A DNA stretch of 64,000 nt, from positions 43,199 to 107,198 of the forward strand of contig JAEUHW010000260.1 in assembly GCA_016793245.1 (NCBI GenBank), in the 5' to 3' direction. The translations under genes were made by a program, and so were the position numbers. The stretch comes from Planctomycetota bacterium (lineage in GTDB: Bacteria > Planctomycetota > UBA1135 > JADKAF01). Positions 40,675-50,341 of this stretch are shown here, piece by piece. The notes beneath the pieces were generated by a model, which was not told the DNA's origin, ran no database searches, and was given only the letters and a program-made list of their open reading frames with translations. Within the stretch, counting starts at the first letter, position 1. Every line of letters starts with the position of its first letter.

Positions 40675-41301
40675 ATGACATCGAACTCCGAAAGCTCCGA
40701 CGCCGACGACACGCCGGATCTGCTGCGGCGCTGGCATGCCGGCGACGCCGCGGCGCTCCACGAGCTCGTGAGCCGCGACCTCGAGTGGATCCGTGCACGC
40801 GTGCGGCAGCGTCTCGGGGAGGCCCTCCGCGAGCACGGCGACACCGAGGACTTCCTGCAGGAGGCGGTGCTCGACATCCTGCGTTACACGCCGCGCTTCC
40901 TCGCCGAGAGCGCCGACATGTTCCGCCGCATGGTCTCGCGGATCGTCGAGAACACGCTTCGCGGGCAGAGCGAGCACTACGGGCGGCTGAAGCGCCAGCG
41001 CGCGCAGAGCGCTCCGTTGCCGAGCGACTCGGTCCTCGTGCTCGATCTCCGCCTGCGCACGAAGTCGAGCCCCAGCGATCGAGCGGCCCGCAGCGAGGAG
41101 GAGGCTTGGCTGCGCCTGGCGCTCGATCTGGTGGATCCCGCCGATCGCGACGTGATCGTGCTGCGCGAATGGGAAGGCCTCTCCTTCGTGGCGATCGGAG
41201 AGCGCCTCGCCGTGCCGGAGAACACCGTGCGCATGCGCTTCAACCGCGCGCTGGCGCGCCTCGCCGATCAGGTCGAAGCGCTGCGTCGCGGCGAACTCTG
41301 A
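40675..41301 (+). CDS. ECF sigma factor convergent with kinase
   Basis: A 208-residue sigma factor. Region 2 is HGDTEDFLQEAVLDILRYTP and FRRMVSRIVENTLRGQSEHY; region 4 is VIVLREWEGLSFVAIGERLA and VPENTVRMRFNRALARLAD. The start is ATG 40675. Its stop is only 9 bp from the end of the convergent FGE-domain kinase gene, so the two may be regulated in opposition, or share a functional relation as in the other sigma/kinase pairs of this window. Confidence 0.9.
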   Translation: MTSNSESSDADDTPDLLRRWHAGDAAALHELVSRDLEWIRARVRQRLGEALREHGDTEDFLQEAVLDILRYTPRFLAESADMFRRMVSRIVENTLRGQSEHYGRLKRQRAQSAPLPSDSVLVLDLRLRTKSSPSDRAARSEEEAWLRLALDLVDPADRDVIVLREWEGLSFVAIGERLAVPENTVRMRFNRALARLADQVEALRRGEL

Positions 41302-41310
41302 GCGCGCAGC

Positions 41311-44139
41311 TCAGCGCTGCACTCTTCGCGCGGCGCGCAGCCCGAGGGTCTGGCTCACGAATTCGCGCGACTCCGTCAAGTCTCGATCGCAGCTCCGCGC
41401 GAGCTTCAGCAGGTGGGCGAAGGAACCGCCGCGATAGGTGCAGCGCTGCTCGCCGAAGTTGGCGAGGTGCCGCCCATCGCCCGGCAGCGCGGGGCGATCG
41501 TAGCGCGCCGTCGCATCGTCCACGAGCTCGGCGACGTTGCCGCAGAGGTCGTGCAAGCCGAAGGCGTTCGGCAGATAGCTGCCGACGGGGGCAGATCCGG
41601 CGTGGCCGTCGTCGAGGTCGGCTTCGGTGCGCCAGTTCGCTCCCACGGCTTTCGCGCTGCGATCGGAGACGTTGGCGTAGCGCGCGGCATCCTTCCGCTC
41701 GAACGGCCACGGCGTCGTCGTGCCCGCGCGGCAGGCGTACTCCCACTGCGCCTCGGTCGGGAGCCGCAGCGCGTGCTCTTCCAGAGCGGTCGACGCGAAG
41801 CGCTGCGAGAGGGACTCCACGGGATGCCGCCAGGTGGCCGGTCGCTTATTCACCGCGGTCTTCGCCGCGGACTGAAAGCTCGGCGTGTGCCCTCCGCTCA
41901 GGCGCTTCCATTGCCCTTGGGTCATCTCGTACTTCGAAAGGAAGAAGGGCTCGAGCTCCACCGTGCGCACTGGCCGCTCGTGCTCGCGCGAGTCCGCATC
42001 GTAGTTGGGCGCGGCGGGATCGTCGGCCTGCGCACCCATCGAGAACGGGCCGCCGGGCAAGAGCACGAACACGATGCCCATCTCGTCGCTCGGCTCGAGG
42101 AATCCGTCGGCTCGGCGCGAGGGGCTTTCGCGATCGGGCTCGCCCGAGCGGAGATGCACGAACTCCCAGAGCCCGGAGCGCGGATCGGGCCCGAGCGGGA
42201 CCAGGCCGCGCTGCGGCTTCAGGACGAAGCCCGCGAAGCGCGGATCCGCGGCGATGGACTCCGCGGCGCTGCGCCAGAGAGCCGCGGCGTCCTCGAAGAT
42301 GCGCTGGCGGAGGATCTGGTTCTGCTCGATCTGATGGCGCACGTACTGCAGCGGAGAGCGCGGCGAGGCGATGAAGAGCTCGAGGCGCGCGATGAGCGTA
42401 GCCACCTGGTCGTGCAGGAACTGCTGCTCCTCGGTCGCGAACATCCACGTCCGTCGTTGTTGCACCTTCTCGCGCAGCGCGCCCTCCGCCTCCAGCAAGA
42501 GATCGCGACGCGCGGCGTCGGCCTCGGGCAGGGGGGATCCGCGCTCGAGGCGGGCCAAGCGGAACTGGAGCTCCTGCTCCAGCCGTTGGAGGTTGAAGTG
42601 CTCGGGATGCTCTTCGCGATCCCGCGTCGCCTCCGCTTCGCCGTAGGGCAGCGCGTCGCGCCGGAGCTGCGCTAGCATCTCGACCAAGCGCGGGAGCTCA
42701 CGTTCTAGCGGCTCGCCTTCCTCCCGCAACCAGCGCGACAGCGCTCGGTCGTCGTCGCTGTCGCTGCGTCGGAACGCCAGCGCGGCGGCTTCGGCGCGAT
42801 CGAGGCGCACGCCGATCGCGAGGCGCTGCACATCGGCGAGCGCCGCGGCGGTACGCGCGGATTCCTCGCGCAAGCGGGAGGCGTGCGCGCGATCGAGGGC
42901 GAAGGCGACGAGCAGCGCGACGCAGACGAGCGCGAGGGCGGCCGCCTTCCACGGCTCGCGCCGGATGCGCCGCAGCCCGCGCTCGAAGGGCCCGGGCCAG
43001 CGGGCGCTCACGGCCTGTCCGGTGAGCGCGGCTCGGAGGTCGCGAGCGAACGCGCTCGCCGACGGGTAGCGCCGCGCCGGCGCTTTCTCGAGCGCCTTCA
43101 GGACCACCGCGGCGAGATCGCGCGACACCGCCGGGTTCACTTGGTTCGGCGCGACCGGCTCGCGGGAAAGGAGGCTGGCCAGCACCTGTTCGGCCGTCTC
43201 GCCCGGGAACGGCAGCTCGAGCGTCAATCCTTCATAGAGCACCACGCCCAGGGAGAAGAGGTCGCTGCGGTGATCGAGCTCATCGCCGCGAGCCTGCTCG
43301 GGTGACATGTGCGTCGGCGTGCCGGCGCGATCCCCCGTCACGGTCAGCGCCGCGGCGCCTTCGCGATGCGCCACGCCGAAGTCGGCGAGGAGCGCGCGGC
43401 CGTCGCTGCGGAGCAGGATGTTGCTCGGCTTCACGTCGCGGTGCACCACGCCGGCGGCATGCGCGCAGGCGAGGGCGTCGGCGATCTGCGCGACGATCTC
43501 GACGATGATCGCGACATAGCTGGTCGCGGCTTCCGCAGGCACCGCGCTCCGCGAGCCTTCGGGAAGGCTGCCGCGCAGCGCGGCGCGATAGACCTCGGCG
43601 CTCGCGCCGTCGAGGCCCGCGCGTCGCACGGCCGCGAGCACGGCGGCGAGGGAGGCGCCGTCCACCAGCTCCATCGCGAAGAACGGCCGACCTTCGTGGT
43701 CGCCCGTCTCGATCACCTTGACGATGTTCGGATGGTCGAGGTTCGCGAGCAGACGCGCTTCGCGCTGGAAGCGCCAGAGCGCGCGCTCGCTGAGGAGCAG
43801 CGACGGCGCGGTGAGGATCTTCAGGGCTACAGGGCGATCGAGGCTCTTCTGCACGGCCAGGAACACGGAGCCCATGCCGCCCTCGCCGAGGCGGCGCTCC
43901 AGGCGATAGCCGCCGATCTCGATGCCGACGCGGAAGTGCTCGCCGCGCCGAGGCGCCGCCGCCTCGGTGCGCTCGATCTCCGGATTCGCGTCGGCGGAGA
44001 TCATCGGTTCCATCAAGTCGCGCAGCTCGGAGTGCTCGACCAAGAAGGCCTCGATGTCGGTGCGCTGCGAGGACCGGAACTCGAGGCTCAGGCGAATGGC
44101 GCGAGCCAAGCGGCTCGGATCCGAGATGGGCGTGCTCAT
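41311..44139 (-). CDS. Ser/Thr protein kinase with C-terminal FGE-like domain
   Basis: A 942-residue kinase starting at ATG 44139 (MSTPISDPSRLARAIRLSLE). The catalytic domain at about 78-385 has GEGGMGSVFLAV, VALKILTAP (K107), HRDVKPSNILL, DFGVAHREG and THMSPEQARG, with an insert before the catalytic loop. After a membrane helix (PWKAAALALVCVALLVAFAL) comes a coiled-coil-rich linker. The C-terminal roughly 260 residues are an FGE/sulfatase-modifying-factor fold: VFVLLPGGPFSMGAQ, RLPTEAQWEYACRAGTTTPW, GSYLPNAFGLHDLCGNVAEL and TYRGGSF. The active-site cysteine motif of FGE is absent, so this is probably an extracytoplasmic ligand-binding sensor. Confidence 0.9.
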   Translation of the reverse strand: MSTPISDPSRLARAIRLSLEFRSSQRTDIEAFLVEHSELRDLMEPMISADANPEIERTEAAAPRRGEHFRVGIEIGGYRLERRLGEGGMGSVFLAVQKSLDRPVALKILTAPSLLLSERALWRFQREARLLANLDHPNIVKVIETGDHEGRPFFAMELVDGASLAAVLAAVRRAGLDGASAEVYRAALRGSLPEGSRSAVPAEAATSYVAIIVEIVAQIADALACAHAAGVVHRDVKPSNILLRSDGRALLADFGVAHREGAAALTVTGDRAGTPTHMSPEQARGDELDHRSDLFSLGVVLYEGLTLELPFPGETAEQVLASLLSREPVAPNQVNPAVSRDLAAVVLKALEKAPARRYPSASAFARDLRAALTGQAVSARWPGPFERGLRRIRREPWKAAALALVCVALLVAFALDRAHASRLREESARTAAALADVQRLAIGVRLDRAEAAALAFRRSDSDDDRALSRWLREEGEPLERELPRLVEMLAQLRRDALPYGEAEATRDREEHPEHFNLQRLEQELQFRLARLERGSPLPEADAARRDLLLEAEGALREKVQQRRTWMFATEEQQFLHDQVATLIARLELFIASPRSPLQYVRHQIEQNQILRQRIFEDAAALWRSAAESIAADPRFAGFVLKPQRGLVPLGPDPRSGLWEFVHLRSGEPDRESPSRRADGFLEPSDEMGIVFVLLPGGPFSMGAQADDPAAPNYDADSREHERPVRTVELEPFFLSKYEMTQGQWKRLSGGHTPSFQSAAKTAVNKRPATWRHPVESLSQRFASTALEEHALRLPTEAQWEYACRAGTTTPWPFERKDAARYANVSDRSAKAVGANWRTEADLDDGHAGSAPVGSYLPNAFGLHDLCGNVAELVDDATARYDRPALPGDGRHLANFGEQRCTYRGGSFAHLLKLARSCDRDLTESREFVSQTLGLRAARRVQR

Positions 44140-44297
44140 GGCGCTCGAGCGCAAGGGGCAGGGCATGGCGGGGCGGGTGCGCATCCCCAGCCTCCACCTA
44201 TAGCTGTTTGCAGGCTCCTAGCGCACCAAGGATTCTCACGCGGGCCGTGCGGAATGCGGCTCGCCGCGGCTAAGGCGCGCAAAGGAGTCCCCATCCC

Positions 44298-46451
44298 ATG
44301 CGCATCCCGCTGCTCGCGCTCACCGCCCACGTCTTGCTCGGCGTCGCTCTCGCACAGGCGCCCGACGACCCTCCCCGGGACATTCCCTCACGCGCCTGCG
44401 GTCTGCACGCGCTCGCGGACGGGCGCTACGGTGGCATCGCCCCCGGGCTGCAGGTCCACTTCGACGCGCGCGGCATCGAGTGCGTGCCCGCGTTGGGGGA
44501 GCGCGCTCCGCGGCTGCTGCCTTGGCGCTTCGAGCTCGAGAGCTTCGGGCGCGGGGAGGCGCTGCGCGAGGTGAGCGCGGGTTCTCCGAGCGCGCGGGAG
44601 CTCGAGCTCCGCTATGAGCGCGACGAGCTGATCGAGACCTATGCGCTGGGCGTCGACGGCATGAAGCAGAGCTTCGTGTTCGAGCGCCTGCCGGCGGGGT
44701 CCGGGGATCTCGTCGTTCGCGGACGCGTCACCACCGAGCTCCTCGCGGGGAACGTCGATGCGGACGGCTTGCGCTTCGAGCTCCCCGGCATCGGCGGCGT
44801 CGTCCTCGGCGCCGTGATCGGCATCGATGCCGAGGGATCTCGTGTCGTGGGCTCGATGCGCTATGGCGACGGCGTGATCGAGTACGCGCTGCCGGCCGAG
44901 TTCGTCGATCGGGCGCGCTTGCCGCTGGTCCTCGATCCGCTGATCGGGAGCTCCCGGTCCTTCGATCCGACCTCGGCGAACGATGACGAGCAGCCGGATC
45001 TCGCGTGGGATGCCTCGACCTCGTCCTGGCTCGTCACCTGGGCTCGACGCTACGCGTCGAACAACCGCAGCATCCTGGGTTTGCGTGTCGATGCGGATGG
45101 AGCCCCGCTGACGAGCATCCTCATCCTCGACGGAGGGGCCCTGGAGACGGTGAGCGGGCCGCGCGTCGCGAACATCGCCGGCCGCGACGGCTTCGTCGTC
45201 ACCTGGCGCTCCGCTTTCGGACTCAAGGTGCGCGCGGTGCCGACCTCGGGCGGGCTGCCGAGCGCGATCACGACCTACGAGACGCCGGTTCATGGGCCGC
45301 CGACGATCGGAGGCGAGGCTTCCTCCTCGGCGGGATTCTCTGCATGCATGGTCACCTCGATCTCCGGAGTCGTCTCCATGCGGATGGTGCTCTATCAGCC
45401 GGACGCCTCGCTGGCGATCGGACCGTCGATCCTCGTGTCCACGCATGCGACGGACCAGCAATTCGATCCTGCGATCAGCCGTAGCGGTGGAGGCGGCGGA
45501 GGCTGGCTGATCACCTGGTGCCGCGACTCCACCCACGGAAACATCTGGGGTCGCTTCGCCAATCGCAGCGGAGGCTTCGACTCGGCGGAGTTCCCGATCA
45601 CCGCGCTCGTCGCGCCTCAGGAAGCACGGCGCCCCGCGGTGGATGGCGACGGAGTGAACTTCGTCGTCGCCTACGACGGGCCTGGGCGAACGGGCTCGCT
45701 CCTCCAGGACGTCCACGCGCGCAGCGTGATGCGCCGTGGCAGCTCCGCGGTGCTCGGGCTCGAGACCGCCGTCGCCGCGACGGGGGATGGCGAGGACTCG
45801 GCCGCCGTGGCCTGGCTCGGCACCTCGGCCCTCGTGGCGTATCGGCATTCCACGGCCACCGTGACACCGATCGTGACCGCGCGCGTTCGCTCGGTGCATC
45901 CCTTCAATTGCACGGAGTGTGAAGGGGACTTCCCGCTCCTCGGAGCGAGCAGCCTCAGCGACTCCCCGCGGATCGGCACGCGCTCCGCGAGCGGCGCGCT
46001 GACCAGCGCCGAAGCGGCCATCGCCTGGTCGGGAGAGTCGCTGTTCCGGCGGCTGATCTACTTCCAGCGCTACCGCGCCGAGAGCGGGTTGGTCACGAAC
46101 CTGGGCGGCGGTTGCGGGAGCGGCGGACGAGCGGTCAGCGGTTGCTCGATCTCGCCGAGCCGCGGCAGCCATCAGATGACGGTGCTCGGTGCCACGCCTT
46201 CGGCGCCGGTCTTCTGCGTCCTCGGCTTCGACGAGCTGCGCTACTCCTGTGGGTCGTGCCGACTCATCGCGGACCCCTTCACCGGCATCGTGGCCCCGGC
46301 GGTGACGGACGCGAACGGCGATGCGCGCTGGTTCGCGTTCATCGACTTCTACATGACCGGGCGGCAATTCACCTTCCAGTGGATCGCGCCGGGCAGCAGC
46401 TGCTTCGGTGGCTTCGACCTCTCCAACGCCTTGCGGGTGACGATCCAATGA
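44298..46451 (+). CDS. Large secreted protein, tandem paralogue 1
   Basis: A 717-residue exported protein with signal peptide MRIPLLALTAHVLLGVALAQ. The N-terminal domain (ACGLHALADGRYGGIAPGLQ through ELRYERDELIETYALGVDGM) matches the start of the downstream gene. The middle, about 230-590, is a propeller-like region with repeated W-L-V-T-W motifs (SSWLVTWARRYASNNRSILG, GGWLITWCRDSTHGNIWGR). The C-terminus (SISPSRGSHQMTVLGATPSA to SNALRVTIQ) is the shared planctomycete secreted-protein domain. The stop codon overlaps the start of the next paralogue (ATGA). No enzyme motif is recognised. Confidence 0.8.
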   Translation: MRIPLLALTAHVLLGVALAQAPDDPPRDIPSRACGLHALADGRYGGIAPGLQVHFDARGIECVPALGERAPRLLPWRFELESFGRGEALREVSAGSPSARELELRYERDELIETYALGVDGMKQSFVFERLPAGSGDLVVRGRVTTELLAGNVDADGLRFELPGIGGVVLGAVIGIDAEGSRVVGSMRYGDGVIEYALPAEFVDRARLPLVLDPLIGSSRSFDPTSANDDEQPDLAWDASTSSWLVTWARRYASNNRSILGLRVDADGAPLTSILILDGGALETVSGPRVANIAGRDGFVVTWRSAFGLKVRAVPTSGGLPSAITTYETPVHGPPTIGGEASSSAGFSACMVTSISGVVSMRMVLYQPDASLAIGPSILVSTHATDQQFDPAISRSGGGGGGWLITWCRDSTHGNIWGRFANRSGGFDSAEFPITALVAPQEARRPAVDGDGVNFVVAYDGPGRTGSLLQDVHARSVMRRGSSAVLGLETAVAATGDGEDSAAVAWLGTSALVAYRHSTATVTPIVTARVRSVHPFNCTECEGDFPLLGASSLSDSPRIGTRSASGALTSAEAAIAWSGESLFRRLIYFQRYRAESGLVTNLGGGCGSGGRAVSGCSISPSRGSHQMTVLGATPSAPVFCVLGFDELRYSCGSCRLIADPFTGIVAPAVTDANGDARWFAFIDFYMTGRQFTFQWIAPGSSCFGGFDLSNALRVTIQ

Positions 46452-48670
46452 GCTCCTCTTCGCAGCTTGCGCCCTTCCTCTCGCGTGCTCTGCCCGCGTG
46501 GCTCGGCGCTCTGATGCTCTCTCTGCCGGCGCTGGCGCAGGAGACGCCCGCACGGCCCGCGGCGTCGCGCGAGCGAGTCTCCGCCACCTGCGGGCTCGAG
46601 CCGAGCAACGGCGCGTGGTTGGCGTTCGGCAGCAGCTACAAGTGCCGGTTCGACGCGGACGGGCTCGAATTCACGCCGGCGCTCGGAATGAAGGCCCCTC
46701 GCAACCTCCCGCTCGCGCTCGCGCTCGTCGATATCCGTCGCGGCGAGCGGCTGCTGCATGTCGCAGCTCCGCACTGTGCGCCTCGAGTGCTCGATCGCGC
46801 GGTTCTCTACGAGCGCGGTGGTGTGCTCGAGCGCTACGACGTGCGGCCCGAGGGGCTCGAGCAGTCGTTCGTCTTCCCCGAGCGGCCCGCGGGAAGCGGC
46901 GACCTCGTCGTGCGCTGCCGCGTGCGCTCCGAGCTCGAGCCGTCGTGGTCCGCGGATGGAGCGCTGCGTTTCCTCTTCGAACGCCAGGCAGGGATCGAGA
47001 TCGGGCACGTCGTCGGCGTCGATGCGGAAGGGCGGCGCACGCCGGGTAGCCTGAAGCTGCGCGATGGCTGGCTCGAGCTCGCGCTGCCCGGCGAGCTCGT
47101 CGATCGCGCGGCGTATCCGCTGACCCTCGACCCTCCGATCGGCACCTTCTTCGCCGTCTCCGGCGCGAGCGACGCGATCGAGTCGGACTGCGCCTACGAT
47201 CTCGCGAGCGACTCGTTCCTCGTTCCCTACGTCGTGCGCTTCTCGACGAACGACACGGACCTCTACGGGGTCCGCGTCAGCGCCGCGACCGGCGCCTTGA
47301 TCGGCAGCGCGATCGCGTTCGAGACGGGGGTCAACTCCGCGCGTCGCCCTCGCGTCGCGGGCATCCGCGCGACGGGACGCTTCCTCGTCGTCTGGACGGA
47401 GAGCGACTGGGTACTCGGTCCCCGAGACATTCTCTGCGCTGCGGTGCTGGCTTCGAGCGGAGCGCGCTCGGCGATCCTGCCGATCGCACAGAGCAACGCA
47501 GACGAATTCGACGCCGTCGTGGCGGGTGACTCGACCACGAGCGACGACGACGCCGTGGTGGTCTGGGAGACGAGCACGGGGATCGACGCGTGCCAGGTCT
47601 CGGTGCCGGCGGCCGGAAATCCCACGCTGCAAGCGACCGTGAATCTCGCGAGCGGCGCCGACTTCGATCACCCGACGATCAGCAAGGCCTGCAGCAGCAC
47701 CTTCCTTCTGATCGTGGGCTGGGACTACAGCGGGAACCTGAGCCGCGACCTCGCGTTGCAGCTCATGGACCGGAATCTCCTTCTGATCGGGCCGCGCTTG
47801 CTCCTCGGTTCCGCGGTGCTCGACGATCAGCGACCCGCGGTGGATGGCGGCATGGTGGTCTGGGAGCGCTACTCCTCCTCGGTCGCCAACTCCGCGCGCG
47901 ACATCCTCTGCGCCACCGTGAGCACGTCCCCGAGCGGACTCACGCTGCAGACGCCGGCCACCATCCTCGATGGGGACGGCTCCGACGAGCACAGCCCCGA
48001 TGTCGCTCGTCTCGGCTCGCGCTACTGCGTCGTCTACTGCGAGGGCGCCAGCGCCCTCGAGGACAACGCCTACGCCTGGCTCGTCGATGACGATTGCACG
48101 GTCTGCAACGCGCGGATCGATCTCGATGGTCCCGCGGCCGGCGCGGTGCGCGAGTCCGGTCCTCGCGTCGCCTCCGCGACGGACTTCGATCTCGCGCGCG
48201 ATCACGGGTTGGTGAGCTTCAGCGAGGCGCTCAACGTTCCGCCGTTCACCAGCGCGATCAGCGCGCTGCGCGTCGAGAACCAGAGCGCGGGCTTCCCGCC
48301 GGTCGATCTCGGCGGCGGCTGCGGCGCGGGCGGGACGCCATCGACCAACGGCGCCTTCGCCGTGGGGAACGCGACCTTCACCGTCTCCGTCGCCGGTCTC
48401 GGACCCAACGCCGCGGTGTACTTCAATCTGGGCTTCCCGAGCTTCGGGTTGCCCTGCGGGACCTGCGTGCTGACGAACCCGCTGGTCTTCGAGAGCGCCT
48501 CGCGTGCCGGGAGCAGCTACTACAAGGTGCTGCCGATCCCGTGCTCCCCCGAGTTCGCCGGCGCGGTGATCGAGACGCAGTTCGTGACGCTCTCCACGGC
48601 GAGCAGCGCCTGCCCGGTGCTCCCCGGCGTCTCGATGACCAATCGGCTGCGCTGGACGCTCGCGTATTGA
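46448..48670 (+). CDS. Large secreted protein, tandem paralogue 2
   Basis: A 740-residue exported protein starting MSSSSQLAPFLSRALPAWLG with a hydrophobic core (ALMLSLPALAQ). It repeats the layout of its neighbour: an N-terminal domain (TCGLEPSNGAWLAFGSSYKC, RYDVRPEGLEQSFVFPERPA), a propeller-like middle (GRFLVVWTESDWVLGPRDIL, AVVVWETSTGIDACQVSVPA) and the shared C-terminal domain (GNATFTVSVAGLGPNAAVYF to MTNRLRWTLAY) with paired cysteines. The four-base overlap with the upstream gene means translation is coupled, so the two products are probably made in similar amounts and may act together. Confidence 0.8.
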   Translation: MSSSSQLAPFLSRALPAWLGALMLSLPALAQETPARPAASRERVSATCGLEPSNGAWLAFGSSYKCRFDADGLEFTPALGMKAPRNLPLALALVDIRRGERLLHVAAPHCAPRVLDRAVLYERGGVLERYDVRPEGLEQSFVFPERPAGSGDLVVRCRVRSELEPSWSADGALRFLFERQAGIEIGHVVGVDAEGRRTPGSLKLRDGWLELALPGELVDRAAYPLTLDPPIGTFFAVSGASDAIESDCAYDLASDSFLVPYVVRFSTNDTDLYGVRVSAATGALIGSAIAFETGVNSARRPRVAGIRATGRFLVVWTESDWVLGPRDILCAAVLASSGARSAILPIAQSNADEFDAVVAGDSTTSDDDAVVVWETSTGIDACQVSVPAAGNPTLQATVNLASGADFDHPTISKACSSTFLLIVGWDYSGNLSRDLALQLMDRNLLLIGPRLLLGSAVLDDQRPAVDGGMVVWERYSSSVANSARDILCATVSTSPSGLTLQTPATILDGDGSDEHSPDVARLGSRYCVVYCEGASALEDNAYAWLVDDDCTVCNARIDLDGPAAGAVRESGPRVASATDFDLARDHGLVSFSEALNVPPFTSAISALRVENQSAGFPPVDLGGGCGAGGTPSTNGAFAVGNATFTVSVAGLGPNAAVYFNLGFPSFGLPCGTCVLTNPLVFESASRAGSSYYKVLPIPCSPEFAGAVIETQFVTLSTASSACPVLPGVSMTNRLRWTLAY

Positions 48671-48671
48671 G

Positions 48672-48890
48672 CTCGCGGCGCGCGGCGCGCGCTGCGATCT
48701 CGGATCGTTCGAGGAGTTGCACGTCGACTTCCTGCAGCTCGCGTTCCCGCCGATCCAGGGTGGGTACGTGAGCTGTCGCGGGTTCCGTCAGACGATCATG
48801 TTCGATGCCGTGGCAGCGACGGGTACGGTGTCGAATGCGTTGCGCTGGAGGACCGTTGCTTCCGAGTGCGGGGACTGCCGAGGGTCTCGC
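48672..48890 (+). pseudogene. C-terminal fragment of a third secreted-protein copy
   Basis: Immediately after the second paralogue, one + frame reads CDLGSFEELHVDFLQLAFPP, then IQGGYVSCRGFRQTIMFDAV, then AATGTVSNALRWRTVASECG. This is the end of the shared C-terminal domain (compare MTNRLRWTL and SNALRVTI in the two complete genes). There is no start and no preceding domain, so it is a relic of a third tandem gene. Confidence 0.6.
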
Positions 48891-48937
48891 GCTAGGCTGG
48901 CGAATGGAGATGGCCTCGTGCGTCGCGGAAAGACTCG

Positions 48938-50137
48938 TCAATCCCCGCGCCGTTCGTTTGCCGCGCGGGCGGACGGCGCGTCGAGAGCCAGGAGGATCTG
49001 ATAGGCCGCGCGCACGCGCGCGGGGATCGGATAGCTCTTGTTCGCGAGCAGCACGATGCCGAAGCGGCGCGCCGGGACGAAGGCGACGTACGCGCCGAAG
49101 CCGTTCGTCGAGCCGGTCTTCTGGAGCAGAAGGTCTTCGCGCGGCGCCTGCGGCGGCGTTAGCTCTGTCACCGCGTTCGGCTCGAAGAGCACCTGCGGCG
49201 AGTTGCCTGCGAGCAAGGTGTCGAGCGTCACGGGATCAGCGAAGAGGTCCCAGCCGAGGCCCTGCACGAAGTTCTCGAGCGCGAAGTAGCCAGCGTGCGT
49301 CGCGGTGAGCGCGCGCTGCAGCGCGGGATCGTCGACGCGCGGCTCGAGATGCGCTTCGACGAAGCGCAGGAGATCGCTCGCCGTGGTCTTCAGGCCATAG
49401 GTCTCGGCGTCGAGGACGCCGGGCGCCACGCGGATCGGGGAGCCGTCCGCGCGATGGCCTTGCGCGTAGTCGGCGAGCCGCGCCGGAGGAACGCGGACGA
49501 AGGTCTGGTGCAGGCCGAGCTGCGGCAGCAGCAGGTTCTGCAAAAGGTCCTCGTAGGGTCGGCCCAAGCTGCGCGCCGCGAGGTGGCCGAAGAGGCCGAT
49601 GCTGGGATTGGAGTAGAGCCGCTGCGTCCCCGGAGGATGAGCGGGGCGCCATGCACGGAGATACGCGAGGAGCGTCTCTTCGCCCTGCACCTCGTCGGGG
49701 AGCTGTAGCGGTAGACCGCCGGCGGTGTAGGTCGCGAGCTCGAGCAGGCGGATCACATCGAAGCTGCTGCCCTGCAGCGCGGGCCAGTGCTTGCTCGCGG
49801 GATCCTCGAGGGAGAGCGCGCCCACGGCCTCGGCGTAGCAGACCAGCGCCGCGGTGAAGGTCTTGGTGACGGAGCCGATCTCGAAGAGCGTGTCGCGCGT
49901 GACGGCGCGCGCAGGCTCGCCGCGCGACGCGACGCCGTAGTGGAAGAGATGGCGCTCGCCATCGATCGTGAGCGCGACGGCCAGGCCCGGAAGGTCGTGC
50001 TCGGCGAGCAGCGGCAGGATGGCCTCGTTCACGATGCGCTCGAGGCGCGCGCGCTCCGGCGCCACGGCGACCGGCGCGCAGGAGGCCGCGAGGGCGGCGA
50101 GGGCGAGCGTGAACGGGAGCGGTGTGCTCGAAGGCAT
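48938..50137 (-). CDS. Class C (AmpC-type) beta-lactamase, predicted lipoprotein
   Basis: A 399-residue serine hydrolase. All three class C motifs are present: SVTK (S89, K92), YSN (in RLYSNPSIGLFGHLAA) and KTG followed by the AmpC-like run STNGFGAYVAFVPARRFGIV ending LLANKSYPIPARVRAAYQIL. The N-terminus (MPSSTPLPFTLALAALAASC) ends in a lipobox-like LAASC, so it may be membrane-attached, although the usual basic residues before the hydrophobic core are missing. The start at ATG 50137 was chosen for the signal. A D,D-peptidase or esterase role is less likely given the complete C-terminal AmpC signature. No AmpR-type regulator is nearby. Confidence 0.88.
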   Translation of the reverse strand: MPSSTPLPFTLALAALAASCAPVAVAPERARLERIVNEAILPLLAEHDLPGLAVALTIDGERHLFHYGVASRGEPARAVTRDTLFEIGSVTKTFTAALVCYAEAVGALSLEDPASKHWPALQGSSFDVIRLLELATYTAGGLPLQLPDEVQGEETLLAYLRAWRPAHPPGTQRLYSNPSIGLFGHLAARSLGRPYEDLLQNLLLPQLGLHQTFVRVPPARLADYAQGHRADGSPIRVAPGVLDAETYGLKTTASDLLRFVEAHLEPRVDDPALQRALTATHAGYFALENFVQGLGWDLFADPVTLDTLLAGNSPQVLFEPNAVTELTPPQAPREDLLLQKTGSTNGFGAYVAFVPARRFGIVLLANKSYPIPARVRAAYQILLALDAPSARAANERRGD

Positions 50138-50341
50138 GTGTGCTTGGGTAGGGGCGCGGAACCGGCTGCGATCCACGGGCGAGAGCGCGCGGGAAGATCG
50201 GTGGCTTCGGCGTGCTGGTCAAGCGCGGGGCGAGAGGGGCGGAACGAGCCGCGACGAGCGAGCGCGTTCTCGTCGGCCCTTCGAAATCTCCGGGGCCTCG
50301 CGCTGTAATGGGAGCCGCTCCTGCCACTCCCGAGGAACGCC

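Noticed and set aside
41311..44139. Formylglycine-generating enzyme activity of the kinase's C-terminal domain
   Set aside because: The catalytic cysteine motif of FGE is absent and the domain follows a kinase and a membrane helix, so a sensor role fits better.
44388..46553. 721-codon minus-strand frame opposite the secreted paralogue
   Set aside because: The + strand has a signal peptide and domains shared with its neighbour; the minus frame has neither.
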